Position numbers and translations under genes: made by a program
Notes under the pieces: model-generated
What the model saw: only the letters and a program-made list of their open reading frames with translations
Told to the model about the DNA's origin: nothing
Database searches by the model: none
Shown here: in pieces, positions 7,961-16,251 of the stretch
How the letters are laid out: the number at the start of each line of letters is the position of its first letter
How positions within the stretch are numbered: position 1 is the stretch's first letter
Assembly: GCA_900543055.1 (NCBI GenBank)
Contig: UQQI01000004.1
Location: forward strand, 1-51,172
Reading direction: 5' to 3'
Origin: an uncultured Mollicutes bacterium
Lineage (GTDB): Bacteria; Bacillota_I; Bacilli_A; RF39; UBA660
DNA: 51,172 nucleotides

Positions 7961-8476
7961 TTAATTTTTTTTATAAACTTTAGTTCTCTCATGTCCATTT
8001 AAGTATTCTTCAAGTCTAAACATTTTTAACACGTCTTCCTTAAGCTTATTTTTACTAATAGTATTACGAGGAAGAGAACCTTTATTTTCTTTATATAAAT
8101 TTAATCTATCAACAAAAAACTTATCAGATTTAAATATATAATTAACCAATTCAGAGATTTTAATAGTATCTCCTTTAAAAATACGACCTAAGTCCATTCT
8201 TTCAAGTATATAGCAAGGTCCATCTTCAATTGCTCCATCAATATGTTTAATAAGTGTACCAAAATCATCACCACTACGTGTAGTATTAGTATAGAATGTT
8301 CTATCATAAACTGGTAATTCTTCTATTGGATCAAACAGATTAATATAATGGCCATTTACATTTATTAAAAATGCATAAGCATCAATATCACTTAATTCAG
8401 CACCATTATTTTCAGCATCATAATATCTTACCTTAGCAAGTTTTAGTCTTTTTAAATCTATATCTCTATCTATCAT
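7961..8476 (-). CDS. Unknown protein translationally coupled to sufU
   Basis: 171 residues, soluble, with no signal peptide or membrane helix. I do not recognise the family. The first two thirds (about 1-110) look like a compact mixed alpha/beta domain, with segments such as AYAFLINVNGHYINLFDP. The end is basic. The ATG shares a base with the sufU stop (TAATG), so it is translated by coupling and transcribed with sufS-sufU. That position suggests a role near Fe-S assembly, sulfur transfer or its control, but no metal-binding Cys cluster is visible. Its only Cys lies near GPCYILERMD. Confidence 0.7.
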   Translation of the reverse strand: MIDRDIDLKRLKLAKVRYYDAENNGAELSDIDAYAFLINVNGHYINLFDPIEELPVYDRTFYTNTTRSGDDFGTLIKHIDGAIEDGPCYILERMDLGRIFKGDTIKISELVNYIFKSDKFFVDRLNLYKENKGSLPRNTISKNKLKEDVLKMFRLEEYLNGHERTKVYKKN

Positions 8477-8901
8477 TATTTATTTAACTCTCCTAACATT
8501 TTATCAATTGCATTTTCTGGTAATAATGCACAATTTTTTCTATTAGGTTGTTTGCAAATTTCATCATAAACAACCAATTCCCCTAATAATTCTTCATCAT
8601 ACTCTTTCTCATTAATCATATTACTATAATTAGTAAGTATTTTACGAGCATCTTCAACACTTTTTCCAATTAAACTTCTAATCATTATTGAAGTAGCAGA
8701 TGTACTAATAGCACAAGCTTCTCCATCGAATCTGATATCTTTTACAACTCCATCCTCTATTTTCATCATAAAAGATAAATCATCAATACAACTTTCACTA
8801 CTAGTTCTAGTCTTTATATAAGAATCATCTTCAATCAAACCTCTATTCATTGGTTCTTGATAATTATCCAAAATTATTTCCCTTCTTAAATTGCTATCCA
8901 T
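8476..8901 (-). CDS. sufU: SufU/IscU-type Fe-S scaffold or sulfur-transfer protein
   Basis: Accepts sulfur from SufS, and binds zinc in the Bacillus SufU group. The three conserved Cys are Cys38 (ESCID, with the partner Asp40), Cys63 (EACAIS) and Cys124 (RKNCALL). It carries the insert between the second and third Cys that separates SufU from IscU. The length (141 residues) is normal. The ATG at 8901 is chosen because AGGAG lies eight bases before it; the GTG nine bases upstream overlaps that site. It follows sufS by 11 bases and is coupled to a downstream unknown gene. No sufBCD genes are in the window. Confidence 0.9.
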   Translation of the reverse strand: MDSNLRREIILDNYQEPMNRGLIEDDSYIKTRTSSESCIDDLSFMMKIEDGVVKDIRFDGEACAISTSATSIMIRSLIGKSVEDARKILTNYSNMINEKEYDEELLGELVVYDEICKQPNRKNCALLPENAIDKMLGELNK

Positions 8902-8912
8902 AAATGTCACTC

Positions 8913-10106
8913 CTATATAACAATTTTAAATATATCTTCACTGTTTTTTAATGCATCTACTAATTTATCTACATCTTCAAAATTATTATAAAAATACATA
9001 CTAACTCTTACAGTATTCTTTATATTAATTTCATCTTTTAATTCTTTAGCACAATGATTCCCTGCTCTAACATAAATATTATAACTATTTAAATATACTG
9101 AAGAATCTTGCGCAAATACTCCATCAAGATTAATTGCAAGTATTCCACTATTACTATTTGCGTTATAAATTATTAAGTTTGGAATTTCTTTTATCTTTTC
9201 TAGTAAATATTTTTTTAATTCAACTTCATGTTTATGAATATTCTCCATACCAATATTCATTAAATATTTTATTGCTTCACCAAGACCAATAACCTCCGCA
9301 ATAGCAGGAGTACCTGCTTCAAATCTTGTTGGAATACTTTTTAATTCATAGCTACCATCTTCTTCAAAATAACTATTCATTCCGCCACCATACATTAATG
9401 GTTCCATATCTTCAAGTAACTCATACTTTCCAACTAAAATGCCTACTCCTGTAGGTCCACACATCTTATGACCAGAAAAACTTAAGAAATCAATATAACT
9501 ATTTTTAAAATCAACAGACATATGAGGAACACTTTGTGCCCCATCTACATTAAATAATATATTATTTTCATGGCAAAACTTACCAATTAATGTAATATCT
9601 CTAACATCACCAATAACATTAGAAACATGAGCTAAACTAACAACTTTAGTCTTAGATGTTACACATTTTTTTATATTTTCTAAAGTAAGCTCATAATTTT
9701 CATTTAAAGGTACATATTTTATTACTATACCTATTTCTTTACTTAGAATTATCCAAGGAAGAATATTAGATGCATGTTCTGCTTTATTTAATAAAACTTC
9801 GTCGCCTTTATTTAAATGTTTTCTCATATAACCAAAAACAACCATATTAAGGGACATAGTAGTTCCACTTGTATAAATAACTTCCCTAGAATCACAATTA
9901 ATAAACTTAGAAACTATATTTCTAACATCATCATATAACTTATTAGTAATAACAGCAGCATCATAGTCGCCTCTATGAATATTAGAAGTGTGCTTACTCA
10001 TATAACTATCAACTGCATCAATAACACATTTAGGTTTCAATGTTGTTGCTCCGTTATCAAAATATACAATATCAGATTTTAGCATTGGAAAATCATCTCT
10101 ATACAT
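8913..10106 (-). CDS. sufS: Cysteine desulfurase SufS
   Basis: A PLP enzyme (class V aminotransferase fold) that takes sulfur from cysteine and passes it to SufU. The Schiff-base lysine is Lys214 in SFSGHKMCGPTG, and the active-site cysteine is Cys352 in VRAGNHCA. The PLP-binding FNVDGAQSVPHM segment is intact. The 397-residue length is normal. GGAGGTGAT precedes the ATG. It leads the sufS-sufU-unknown unit behind a consensus-like promoter and a leader with a long inverted repeat. Confidence 0.93.
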   Translation of the reverse strand: MYRDDFPMLKSDIVYFDNGATTLKPKCVIDAVDSYMSKHTSNIHRGDYDAAVITNKLYDDVRNIVSKFINCDSREVIYTSGTTMSLNMVVFGYMRKHLNKGDEVLLNKAEHASNILPWIILSKEIGIVIKYVPLNENYELTLENIKKCVTSKTKVVSLAHVSNVIGDVRDITLIGKFCHENNILFNVDGAQSVPHMSVDFKNSYIDFLSFSGHKMCGPTGVGILVGKYELLEDMEPLMYGGGMNSYFEEDGSYELKSIPTRFEAGTPAIAEVIGLGEAIKYLMNIGMENIHKHEVELKKYLLEKIKEIPNLIIYNANSNSGILAINLDGVFAQDSSVYLNSYNIYVRAGNHCAKELKDEINIKNTVRVSMYFYNNFEDVDKLVDALKNSEDIFKIVI

Positions 10107-10141
10107 ATTATCACCTCCACAAAATCTATATAAATATTTTA

Positions 10142-10186
10142 TTCAGAAATTAAATATTAAATCATAGTATTTAATATACTTCTGAA
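10142..10186 (-). repeat. Long imperfect inverted repeat in the sufS leader
   Basis: Arms TTCAGAA and TTCTGAA frame inner A/T-rich arms (AATATTAAAT with ATTTAATAT) around a loop of about six bases. It lies between the predicted promoter and the sufS ribosome site, so it would fold in the 5' leader. No U run follows directly, so it is not a plain terminator. Confidence 0.5.
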
Positions 10187-10198
10187 GAAATCACTCTT

Positions 10199-10227
10199 AT
10201 TTTAACATAAAAATTAACATTAGACAA
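10199..10227 (-). promoter_or_regulatory. Promoter of sufS
   Basis: Minus-strand -35 TTGTCT and -10 TAAAAT with a 17-base spacer, about 95 bases upstream of the start. The -35 overlaps the U tail of the preceding terminator. Confidence 0.5.
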
Positions 10228-10255
10228 AAAACAACCATAATTTTATGATTGTTTT
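10228..10255 (-). terminator. Terminator of the acidic coiled-coil gene
   Basis: A 13-bp stem (AAAACAATCATAA with TTATGGTTGTTTT, one G-U pair), a 2-base loop at minimum, and U residues following on the minus strand. Confidence 0.75.
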
Positions 10256-10266
10256 AAAATATATTA

Positions 10267-12651
10267 TTAAGCAACACGTCTTCCATAATATGAACTATCT
10301 TCATACTCATAATTTTCTGAACTATCATTTAATAAAACTCTAGCATCTTTAAGTAATTTTGCAAGTTCTTCTTTTCCTGCGACTTGCGGTCTTAAGTTTT
10401 TTAGTTCTCTGTCCTGTGCAGCAATTATTCTATCTTGATCTTGAACTTTACTTTCCAATAATTGACTCTTAGTTTCAAATTTAGTAATAGTATTTTCAAG
10501 ACTTCTAACTTTTCCAGATAAAGCCTTTATTAAATCAGCTTGTTCTTTTGCTTTTTCAGCAATTGAATTTTTTAAAGATTCTGTTCTTTTTAATCTTTCA
10601 TGATACTGAATAATTGTAACTTTTTGTTCTCTATTTTGTCTCATTAACTCAGTCATTGATTTAGCAACAGCTTCCATAATATTGTCTTGTCTTTCAGACT
10701 GAATTGCCATTGGAGGAATATCAAAATAATCATCTCTTGTATCAATTCTATCTGCTTTAACACTTGATAAATTTCCGTAATTTGAATAATCATTATCGAT
10801 TAATTTATCGAATTTATTAACTTCTTTAGAATAATCTCTAATACTAGAATCACTATAAGAAGGATTACTTTCTTTGTAAATATCAGATTCTGTTTCTCTT
10901 CCTAAATCTTTGTATGTATAACCAGAATCAATTTCTTCTACCGGCTCGGCTACCACTTCTTCTAGTGCTCCATCGTCTGTAACTATTTCATCATGTTCAG
11001 CCTCTGCAATAGGTATCTCTTCTATCTCTCTTTCATCACTATTTTCAACTTCGTCAACTGGTTCTGATTGAGTTACTTCTTCTTTTTCTTCTTGTTTTTC
11101 ACCTTCAACTTCTTCAATAGGAACAGTTTCTCCAATATTTAATTTAATTTCATCTTCATCTTGACTATCTAATGAATCACTATCATCTACTACTTTATCT
11201 GAATCGCTAACTTCTTCAGTTTCACTAATTTCTTCTGAAGAAACATCTTCATCATTGCTTAAATCATTTTCATTAACAGTATCAACATCGTCAATTGCAG
11301 CAACTTCTTCTTCACTATTTTCTTCTTTATTTTCAGACTCTTCATTAATATCAACTAAAGCACTATTTATTTCTTGGTCATTATTTTCTTGTGAAACACT
11401 TTCATTAACAACATCTCCAGTTGCTAAAGAAGCATCTTTAACATCATCAGTATTCTCTTCAACAGGTTTCTCGCTTTCTTCTTCAACTATTTCATTACTT
11501 TCAGAAGACTCTATTTCATCAGACTTTTCATCTGAAACAGGAGTTGTATCAAGAGAAGATAAAGAATCAAAGAAACTTGAACCATTATCTGCACTATTCA
11601 TATTTTCATCATTTGATGAAACAACATCTTCTGTACTATCAGATATAGCAGTTATAGTATTTTCAACATCGTTTACTGCATCAACTGGTAACGCTGCTTC
11701 ATCTTTAACTATCTCTTCTTGTGCTACTTGATTAGTATCTTGAGTTTCTGCAATTAAATCATCTGGTAAAACTGGCGGAATAACCTCATCTGTTGCTAAT
11801 GGACTTGGAGTATAAACTTTACTTTGAGAAGTACTAGCATCCAAACCATTAGCAGAAGAAACCGTATCTTCGACAGTATTGTTAACAACACTATCACTAG
11901 TAGCAACATTCTCATTAACTATAGGAGCTATAGGTATTGAATCAGTTGCAACTGCTTGAACTTCCTCTGTATTATTAACCTGTGTATTGCCTAATGCATT
12001 TTCAACTGCATCAGAAGAAACATTAACACTAGTAACATCAATTGTATTATTATCACTAACAGACGTATTATTTACTTGAGTTGGCATAATAGAAAACTCT
12101 GAAATAGGCTCATCAGGATTATTTTTACTTAAATAAATTTTATTATTAATATGATCAATTGCTATAAAACTATATAATCCATCAACTAAAGGATTTGCAT
12201 TTAAATCACAAATATAAGCCTCTGAAAATAAATCATTAAAAACATATCTACCTTCATTACTCATAACAGCAGATATTTTACTCTTAATAGCAGCAGGTGT
12301 AGAAACAAGTTTAGTAGCAGCAGTTGGATCATTCCTCAAACTAATTGCTTGCTTAACAGCATCACTTTCTGGTTCTACTTTTTCAACTAATAAAATTCCA
12401 TCACTAATAAGTTTTACTGTCTTATTAACAAACGGAATAACTTCGTTACCACTCTCATCAACAATACCAATATGACTTGGTTTAAAAGTATTGTCAATTG
12501 CTTCAACTAACTCAGTAGATGCAATTCTATTACCATTTTTTAATGCAGTATCATCTAAAAAATAATAAATTTTTCCTGCATCAGTTGTACCATAAACAAC
12601 TCTATAATCATCTCTACCCTTATACTTTACTTGCCCAACTTGTATTTTCAT
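10267..12651 (-). CDS. Large acidic, coiled-coil cytoplasmic protein of unknown function
   Basis: 794 residues with three parts. The first is a folded N-terminal domain (about 1-195). The second is a long Asp/Glu/Ser/Val-rich acidic stretch of low complexity (about 196-590). The third is a C-terminal part with a strong coiled coil (about 655-765) ending in a Tyr-rich EYEDSSYYGRRVA tail. There is no signal peptide or membrane helix, so it should be cytoplasmic. I do not recognise the family. The ATG at 12651 follows AGGTGGTG at good spacing; GTG codons 9-12 bases upstream belong to that site. It is monocistronic with its own terminator and divergent from a membrane-anchored gene. A scaffold, polarity or division role is conceivable but unproved. 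Confidence 0.8.
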   Translation of the reverse strand: MKIQVGQVKYKGRDDYRVVYGTTDAGKIYYFLDDTALKNGNRIASTELVEAIDNTFKPSHIGIVDESGNEVIPFVNKTVKLISDGILLVEKVEPESDAVKQAISLRNDPTAATKLVSTPAAIKSKISAVMSNEGRYVFNDLFSEAYICDLNANPLVDGLYSFIAIDHINNKIYLSKNNPDEPISEFSIMPTQVNNTSVSDNNTIDVTSVNVSSDAVENALGNTQVNNTEEVQAVATDSIPIAPIVNENVATSDSVVNNTVEDTVSSANGLDASTSQSKVYTPSPLATDEVIPPVLPDDLIAETQDTNQVAQEEIVKDEAALPVDAVNDVENTITAISDSTEDVVSSNDENMNSADNGSSFFDSLSSLDTTPVSDEKSDEIESSESNEIVEEESEKPVEENTDDVKDASLATGDVVNESVSQENNDQEINSALVDINEESENKEENSEEEVAAIDDVDTVNENDLSNDEDVSSEEISETEEVSDSDKVVDDSDSLDSQDEDEIKLNIGETVPIEEVEGEKQEEKEEVTQSEPVDEVENSDEREIEEIPIAEAEHDEIVTDDGALEEVVAEPVEEIDSGYTYKDLGRETESDIYKESNPSYSDSSIRDYSKEVNKFDKLIDNDYSNYGNLSSVKADRIDTRDDYFDIPPMAIQSERQDNIMEAVAKSMTELMRQNREQKVTIIQYHERLKRTESLKNSIAEKAKEQADLIKALSGKVRSLENTITKFETKSQLLESKVQDQDRIIAAQDRELKNLRPQVAGKEELAKLLKDARVLLNDSSENYEYEDSSYYGRRVA

Positions 12652-12784
12652 ATGAAACACCACCTAAATATTCTACTCTAATCTAACAATAAATATAACA
12701 CAAAAAAATTTTCAAAACAATATCTTTTATCTATTTATTTGCAATCAAAAAAATAATCATGTAAAATTAAATTGGTGATATAAT

Positions 12785-13537
12785 ATGAATTCTAAAAAAA
12801 GTCTAATTTATGGACAAGCACTAATATTCTTAATAATATTTGTATCTTTTGGAGTAATCATAATAAATGAGAAAGGACAATTTCTCTTTTCTAAAAAAAT
12901 AAATGAAAAAATAAATACATATCTAAAAGAAAATTATACTGATTTAAATTCATCAATTAATAAAAGTGAACTAAATTATATAAATACTACATATAAAATG
13001 AAAATAACCTCTAAAAAGAACAAAAACTTATACTTTTATTTAACATATAAAAATGGGAAAATAACTGATACATATAAAGAAGATTATTTAGAAGGTAAAT
13101 CATTACTAAATAATCTAAATAATAAGATGACTAAAGAAATTAATAGTAAAACTAAAGATACTTATAAAATTAACTTTATAAGTACACTAGATAATTATAA
13201 CTCACAAGTACAAGATAAAATAATAAATGAAAATAATCTTTTAAATTTAAAATTTTATTACATAGAAAAAGAAATAACAATAAATAGTTTTGATAGTTAT
13301 ACAATAACAAATGAAATAATTAAAAATATTAATAATCTACTTAGTAACAATATAACTCCAAAGTATTATGAATTTACATTTATTAACAAAAATGATATTA
13401 CTACATCATTAAAACTATCAAATATAAAGGAAGATTTCATTACAAATACAAATAACATTAATATAATTAATGAAATACTAAAAGACAATAAAGACGTAAA
13501 AAAATATACAGATATAAAATATGAATATACAAAATAA
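12785..13537 (+). CDS. Single-pass membrane-anchored protein, unknown function
   Basis: 250 residues. A short basic N-terminus and one membrane helix (about 8-28) precede an outward-facing Lys/Asn/Ile-rich domain with alternating helices and strands. I recognise no family. There are no cysteines in the outer domain and no sorting signal, so it should stay tethered by its N-terminus. GGTGAT lies before the ATG. It is divergent from the acidic coiled-coil gene, with about 130 bases of shared upstream region, and ends in a strong terminator. Confidence 0.7.
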   Translation: MNSKKSLIYGQALIFLIIFVSFGVIIINEKGQFLFSKKINEKINTYLKENYTDLNSSINKSELNYINTTYKMKITSKKNKNLYFYLTYKNGKITDTYKEDYLEGKSLLNNLNNKMTKEINSKTKDTYKINFISTLDNYNSQVQDKIINENNLLNLKFYYIEKEITINSFDSYTITNEIIKNINNLLSNNITPKYYEFTFINKNDITTSLKLSNIKEDFITNTNNINIINEILKDNKDVKKYTDIKYEYTK

Positions 13538-13538
13538 A

Positions 13539-13567
13539 TACCAAGAATAAATCTCTTGGTATTTTTT
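13539..13567. terminator. Bidirectional terminator
   Basis: An 8-bp stem, TACCAAGA with TCTTGGTA, followed by ATTTTTT on the plus strand. It serves the membrane-anchored gene and, less strongly, the convergent tiny genes. Confidence 0.75.
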
Positions 13568-13694
13568 AATAAAATAAAGTACCACCTATAATAATTGCTA
13601 ATAAAATATATAAAATAATAATTATTAAATAACCATTATTTCCTTTATTTGTATTTGTACAAGGTGTAGTACTATTACTATTTTGACAAGCCAT
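13566..13694 (-). CDS. Tiny single-helix protein, YjcZ-like (42 aa)
   Basis: Reads MACQNSNSTTPC, then an Asn/Thr/Gly-rich stretch, and ends in one hydrophobic helix rich in Ile/Leu (about 20-40). A strong GGGAGGTGA site lies five bases before the ATG. It directly follows a second tiny gene of the same build. The small polar head, Gly before the helix and Ile/Leu-only helix match the tiny transmembrane YjcZ proteins found in Bacilli and usually linked to sporulation. The assignment rests on pattern, and this copy is the more diverged of the two. Confidence 0.6.
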   Translation of the reverse strand: MACQNSNSTTPCTNTNKGNNGYLIIIILYILLAIIIGGTLFY

Positions 13695-13707
13695 CTACTT
13701 CACCTCC

Positions 13708-13794
13708 CTAGATATAAGCACCTAAAATAATGATTAAAAGTATAAATAGAACAAGTATAATAGCAGAACCTGTTGACGATCCACAATTAGTCAT
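13708..13794 (-). CDS. Tiny transmembrane protein of the YjcZ family (28 aa)
   Basis: 28 residues: a polar MTNCGSSTGS head followed by the helix AIILVLFILLIIILGAYI. In Bacillus YjcZ-type proteins the same region reads close to FALIVVLFILLIIVGAAY, so the match is strong for so short a gene. An AAAGGAGGAAAG ribosome site precedes the ATG. It is the first of two adjacent tiny genes 13 bases apart and is probably co-transcribed with the second. YjcZ proteins are named as sporulation proteins, but their exact role is unclear. Confidence 0.72.
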   Translation of the reverse strand: MTNCGSSTGSAIILVLFILLIIILGAYI

Positions 13795-13924
13795 ATTCTT
13801 TCCTCCTTTTTATTGCTTTCATGATATTCTATTACAAACTTAAAAATATGTGCTTATTATTCCATATTTATTGCACTAAAATTGAATATTTGTTATTATT
13901 TATATGTATAGGAGGAATAATAAA

Positions 13925-14956
13925 ATGAAAAAGAAAAATATGTTAATGTTTTTAAGTTTATTATTAACAATAACATTAATAACAACAGGTTGTGGAAAAG
14001 AAATAGAAATAAAAAATGGTGCTAAAGTAGCAGTATCTACTAATAATGATAAGTTCACAGCAACAGAATATTATAATGAAATTAAAAAAGATAATATTTC
14101 TAAATTAGTAAATATGATTGATAAAAGTATTTTAGAAAAGAAATATAAAACTGACAGTGAAGAAGATGAATCAGTAAAAAAACAAATTGATCAAATAAAA
14201 CAATATTATGGTAGTAATGAATCTACTTATAAAAGCGTTTTACAAAGCTACTTTGGAGTAAGTTCAGAAAGTGAACTTGAAGATTCATTAAGACTAGAGT
14301 ATAAAAGAAATAAAGCAGTAAAAGAATATATTAATAAAAATCTTAAAGATGATGAAATTAAAAAATATTATAATGAAAATACTTATGGTCAAGTAAAAGC
14401 AAGTCATATTTTGATAACTCCTGATGTTGACTCAAAAGCAACTGATGAAGAAAAAACAAAAGCTGAAGAAAAAGCTAAAAAGAAAGCTGAAAAAATTATT
14501 TCTGAATTAAAAGATGGAAAAGAATTTTCTAAGTTAGCAAAAAAATACTCTAAAGATTCAGCAACAGCATCTAAAGGCGGAGATTTAGGATACTTTGATT
14601 TAGATGATATGGTAGAAGAATTTAGTAATGCTGTTAAAGAACTAAAAGTAGATGAATATACTAAAGAACCAGTAAAAACAAATTATGGATATCATATAAT
14701 TTTAAAAACTGGTGAAAAAGATAAACCAAAATTATCTAAAGTAAAAAAAGATATTAAAGACAAATTAACAACTGAAAAATTAGACTCTAGTTCTACAATA
14801 TATTATGAAACATTAATGAATATTAGAGAAGAAAATAAAGTTAAATGGAATGATGATACTTTAAAGAAAGCATATGAAGATTACATGAAAAACTTAATGG
14901 AACAAGCAAAGAAACAAGCAGAATCATCTTCATCTAGTACATCATCTGCTTCATAA
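13925..14956 (+). CDS. prsA: Foldase lipoprotein PrsA (parvulin-type peptidyl-prolyl isomerase)
   Basis: Helps secreted proteins fold outside the membrane. A lipoprotein signal peptide ends in the lipobox ITTGC (Cys21 from the ATG at 13925). The chaperone N-domain follows, then a parvulin domain starting at VKASHILITPD (about 150-250) with the conserved GGDLGYFDLDDMV and YGYHIILKTGE segments. A C-terminal helix and a Ser-rich tail close the protein. The ATG at 13925 is used because GGAGG lies just before it; the upstream in-frame ATG spans that site. Secreted PBPs and the thioester adhesin here are plausible clients. Confidence 0.92.
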   Translation: MKKKNMLMFLSLLLTITLITTGCGKEIEIKNGAKVAVSTNNDKFTATEYYNEIKKDNISKLVNMIDKSILEKKYKTDSEEDESVKKQIDQIKQYYGSNESTYKSVLQSYFGVSSESELEDSLRLEYKRNKAVKEYINKNLKDDEIKKYYNENTYGQVKASHILITPDVDSKATDEEKTKAEEKAKKKAEKIISELKDGKEFSKLAKKYSKDSATASKGGDLGYFDLDDMVEEFSNAVKELKVDEYTKEPVKTNYGYHIILKTGEKDKPKLSKVKKDIKDKLTTEKLDSSSTIYYETLMNIREENKVKWNDDTLKKAYEDYMKNLMEQAKKQAESSSSSTSSAS

Positions 14957-14964
14957 TAAAAACT

Positions 14965-14997
14965 AAAAAGAATTCACAATTGATGAATTCTTTTTTT
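14965..14997. terminator. Bidirectional terminator between prsA and recX
   Basis: Stem AAAGAATTCA with TGAATTCTTT and a 7-base loop. A run of T follows on the plus strand and U residues also follow on the minus strand. Confidence 0.8.
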
Positions 14998-15745
14998 ATT
15001 CTTCTTTGTAACTTAAACCTTTTTGATATAGACCTTGTCTAATCTTATTTTTTAATTCACTACCAGAATACTTTCTACTTAAGCGTTTATATAACTTATT
15101 ATATTCTTTCTTAGCAATATCTTGGTTGACTTCAAAATCAAACTTACTAACTACACTACCAACAATTGAAGAGTCATATCCAAGTAATTTAATATCATTA
15201 CAAATCTTTTGTTTTAATGCAAAACTTCCTCTACTTCTATTTGTTTTCAATCCCTTACTAATTAATTTTTCTATTTTTAACTTTTGCTCTTCCTCGCTAA
15301 ATATTTCGATTTCTTCATTTATTATATTTAAATCTATTTTTTTATCAAGTAAATCTCCTCCAATCCTAAGAGGTCCCTTATTGGTAGTTAACATTTGATT
15401 ATTAATATAACTTTTTGCAAACACTCTATCATTTAAATATCCTTGTTTTATAAGTTTACTAATAGCAGTATCAATATATTCTTCAGGATATTCTTTCTTT
15501 TTAAGTAATTCACTTAACTCATAAATACTTCTAAATCTATTCTTAATACTATTTAAAGCTACATAATATACATCACATTCTAAATTATATTTATTTATAG
15601 AATCAAATTCTTCTTCAAATATTTCTTTTTTTAAAAGTAACTCAAATTTTAAAATAACATCTTCATATAAAGATAAAACTCTTCCATCCTCTAGTTCTAC
15701 TTTATAAAGTCCTTTAGTTCCTTTTTTATACTTAATTATTTTCAT
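14996..15745 (-). CDS. recX: Regulatory protein RecX
   Basis: Binds RecA filaments and limits RecA activity. At 249 residues it matches the long Bacillota RecX (about 260). It has three-helix repeats: the first has RSIYELSELLKKKEYPEEYI, then LIKQGYLNDRVFAKSYI, and the C-terminal repeats keep the RGSFALKQKI pattern. AGGTGATT precedes the ATG. It is convergent with prsA and stands apart from recA, which lies about 18 kb away in the window. Confidence 0.88.
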   Translation of the reverse strand: MKIIKYKKGTKGLYKVELEDGRVLSLYEDVILKFELLLKKEIFEEEFDSINKYNLECDVYYVALNSIKNRFRSIYELSELLKKKEYPEEYIDTAISKLIKQGYLNDRVFAKSYINNQMLTTNKGPLRIGGDLLDKKIDLNIINEEIEIFSEEEQKLKIEKLISKGLKTNRSRGSFALKQKICNDIKLLGYDSSIVGSVVSKFDFEVNQDIAKKEYNKLYKRLSRKYSGSELKNKIRQGLYQKGLSYKEE

Positions 15746-15774
15746 ATAATCACCTATATAAATTATACCAAAAA

Positions 15775-15806
15775 ATATAAAAAAGAGAAAATTACTTTTC
15801 TCTTTT
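15775..15806 (-). terminator. Terminator overlapping the end of rpoZ
   Basis: An 11-bp stem (AAAAGAGAAAA with TTTTCTCTTTT), a 4-base loop, and U residues on the minus strand. The stem overlaps the last rpoZ codons. Confidence 0.65.
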
Positions 15807-15998
15807 CTTTACCTCTATAAGTCCTTCTGCAACTTCTTCAAGGGCCCTTCCAATATTCTTTTTACTCTTATACTCGGATTCAGGCTTTTGTAAATATCCT
15901 TCTCTGGAAATTTGTTTACTTCTCCTAGCAGCTATATGAACAAGTTCATATTTAGAGTCTACGATGTTAAGCAATTTATCTATAGATGGATATATCAT
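15792..15998 (-). CDS. rpoZ: RNA polymerase omega subunit
   Basis: Small subunit that stabilises RNA polymerase. The conserved opening YPSIDKLLNIVDSKYELVHIA leads to the AARRSKQI motif and the late GRALEEVAEGLI helix, all standard for omega. From the ATG at 15998 it is 68 residues, a normal length. That start has GGGAG nine bases before it, while the GTG at 16007 is too close to the site. In many Bacillota rpoZ follows gmk, but here it stands alone. Confidence 0.9.
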   Translation of the reverse strand: MIYPSIDKLLNIVDSKYELVHIAARRSKQISREGYLQKPESEYKSKKNIGRALEEVAEGLIEVKKREK

Positions 15999-16094
15999 TC
16001 GTATCACACTCCCTACTTTAAGAATAAAACTAACTAAATTAAATTACAAGTAAAGAGACATAATTAGACACTTTAATTTACAAAGAAATTTTAA

Positions 16095-16229
16095 TTATCT
16101 AAATTGACAACATGAACCACATTGAACATTACTACATACATTTTCTTCAGAACATGTATATTGTGGACGATAAGTATGTTTATAAACATGATGATTAATT
16201 ATACGAGTATGTATAGGACAAACATGTGT
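16095..16229 (-). pseudogene. Start-less Cys/His-rich CotD-like coat protein remnant
   Basis: An open frame of 44 codons on the minus strand, beginning right after an in-frame TAA with no usable start or ribosome site. It encodes THVCPIHTRIINHHVYKHTY followed by RPQYTCSEENVCSNVQCGSC and CQFR. The His/Tyr/Arg-rich middle and Cys-rich end resemble small spore coat proteins of the CotD type. An ATG-AAG sits directly before the stop, so the N-terminal half appears lost. It may be a relic of the family represented by the small gene at 21476-21688, whose last residues (VVHRTFVHEVPHV) look like the missing upstream half. Family naming is tentative. Confidence 0.5.
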
Positions 16230-16251
16230 TTACTTCATTATGTAATACTTA

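Noticed and set aside
10142..10186. CRISPR-like or tandem repeat
   Set aside because: A single inverted repeat without spacers or repeated units; no cas genes anywhere in the window.
11255..11731. Ser-rich plus-strand frame
   Set aside because: Antisense of the Asp/Glu-rich part of the acidic coiled-coil gene; no ribosome site.
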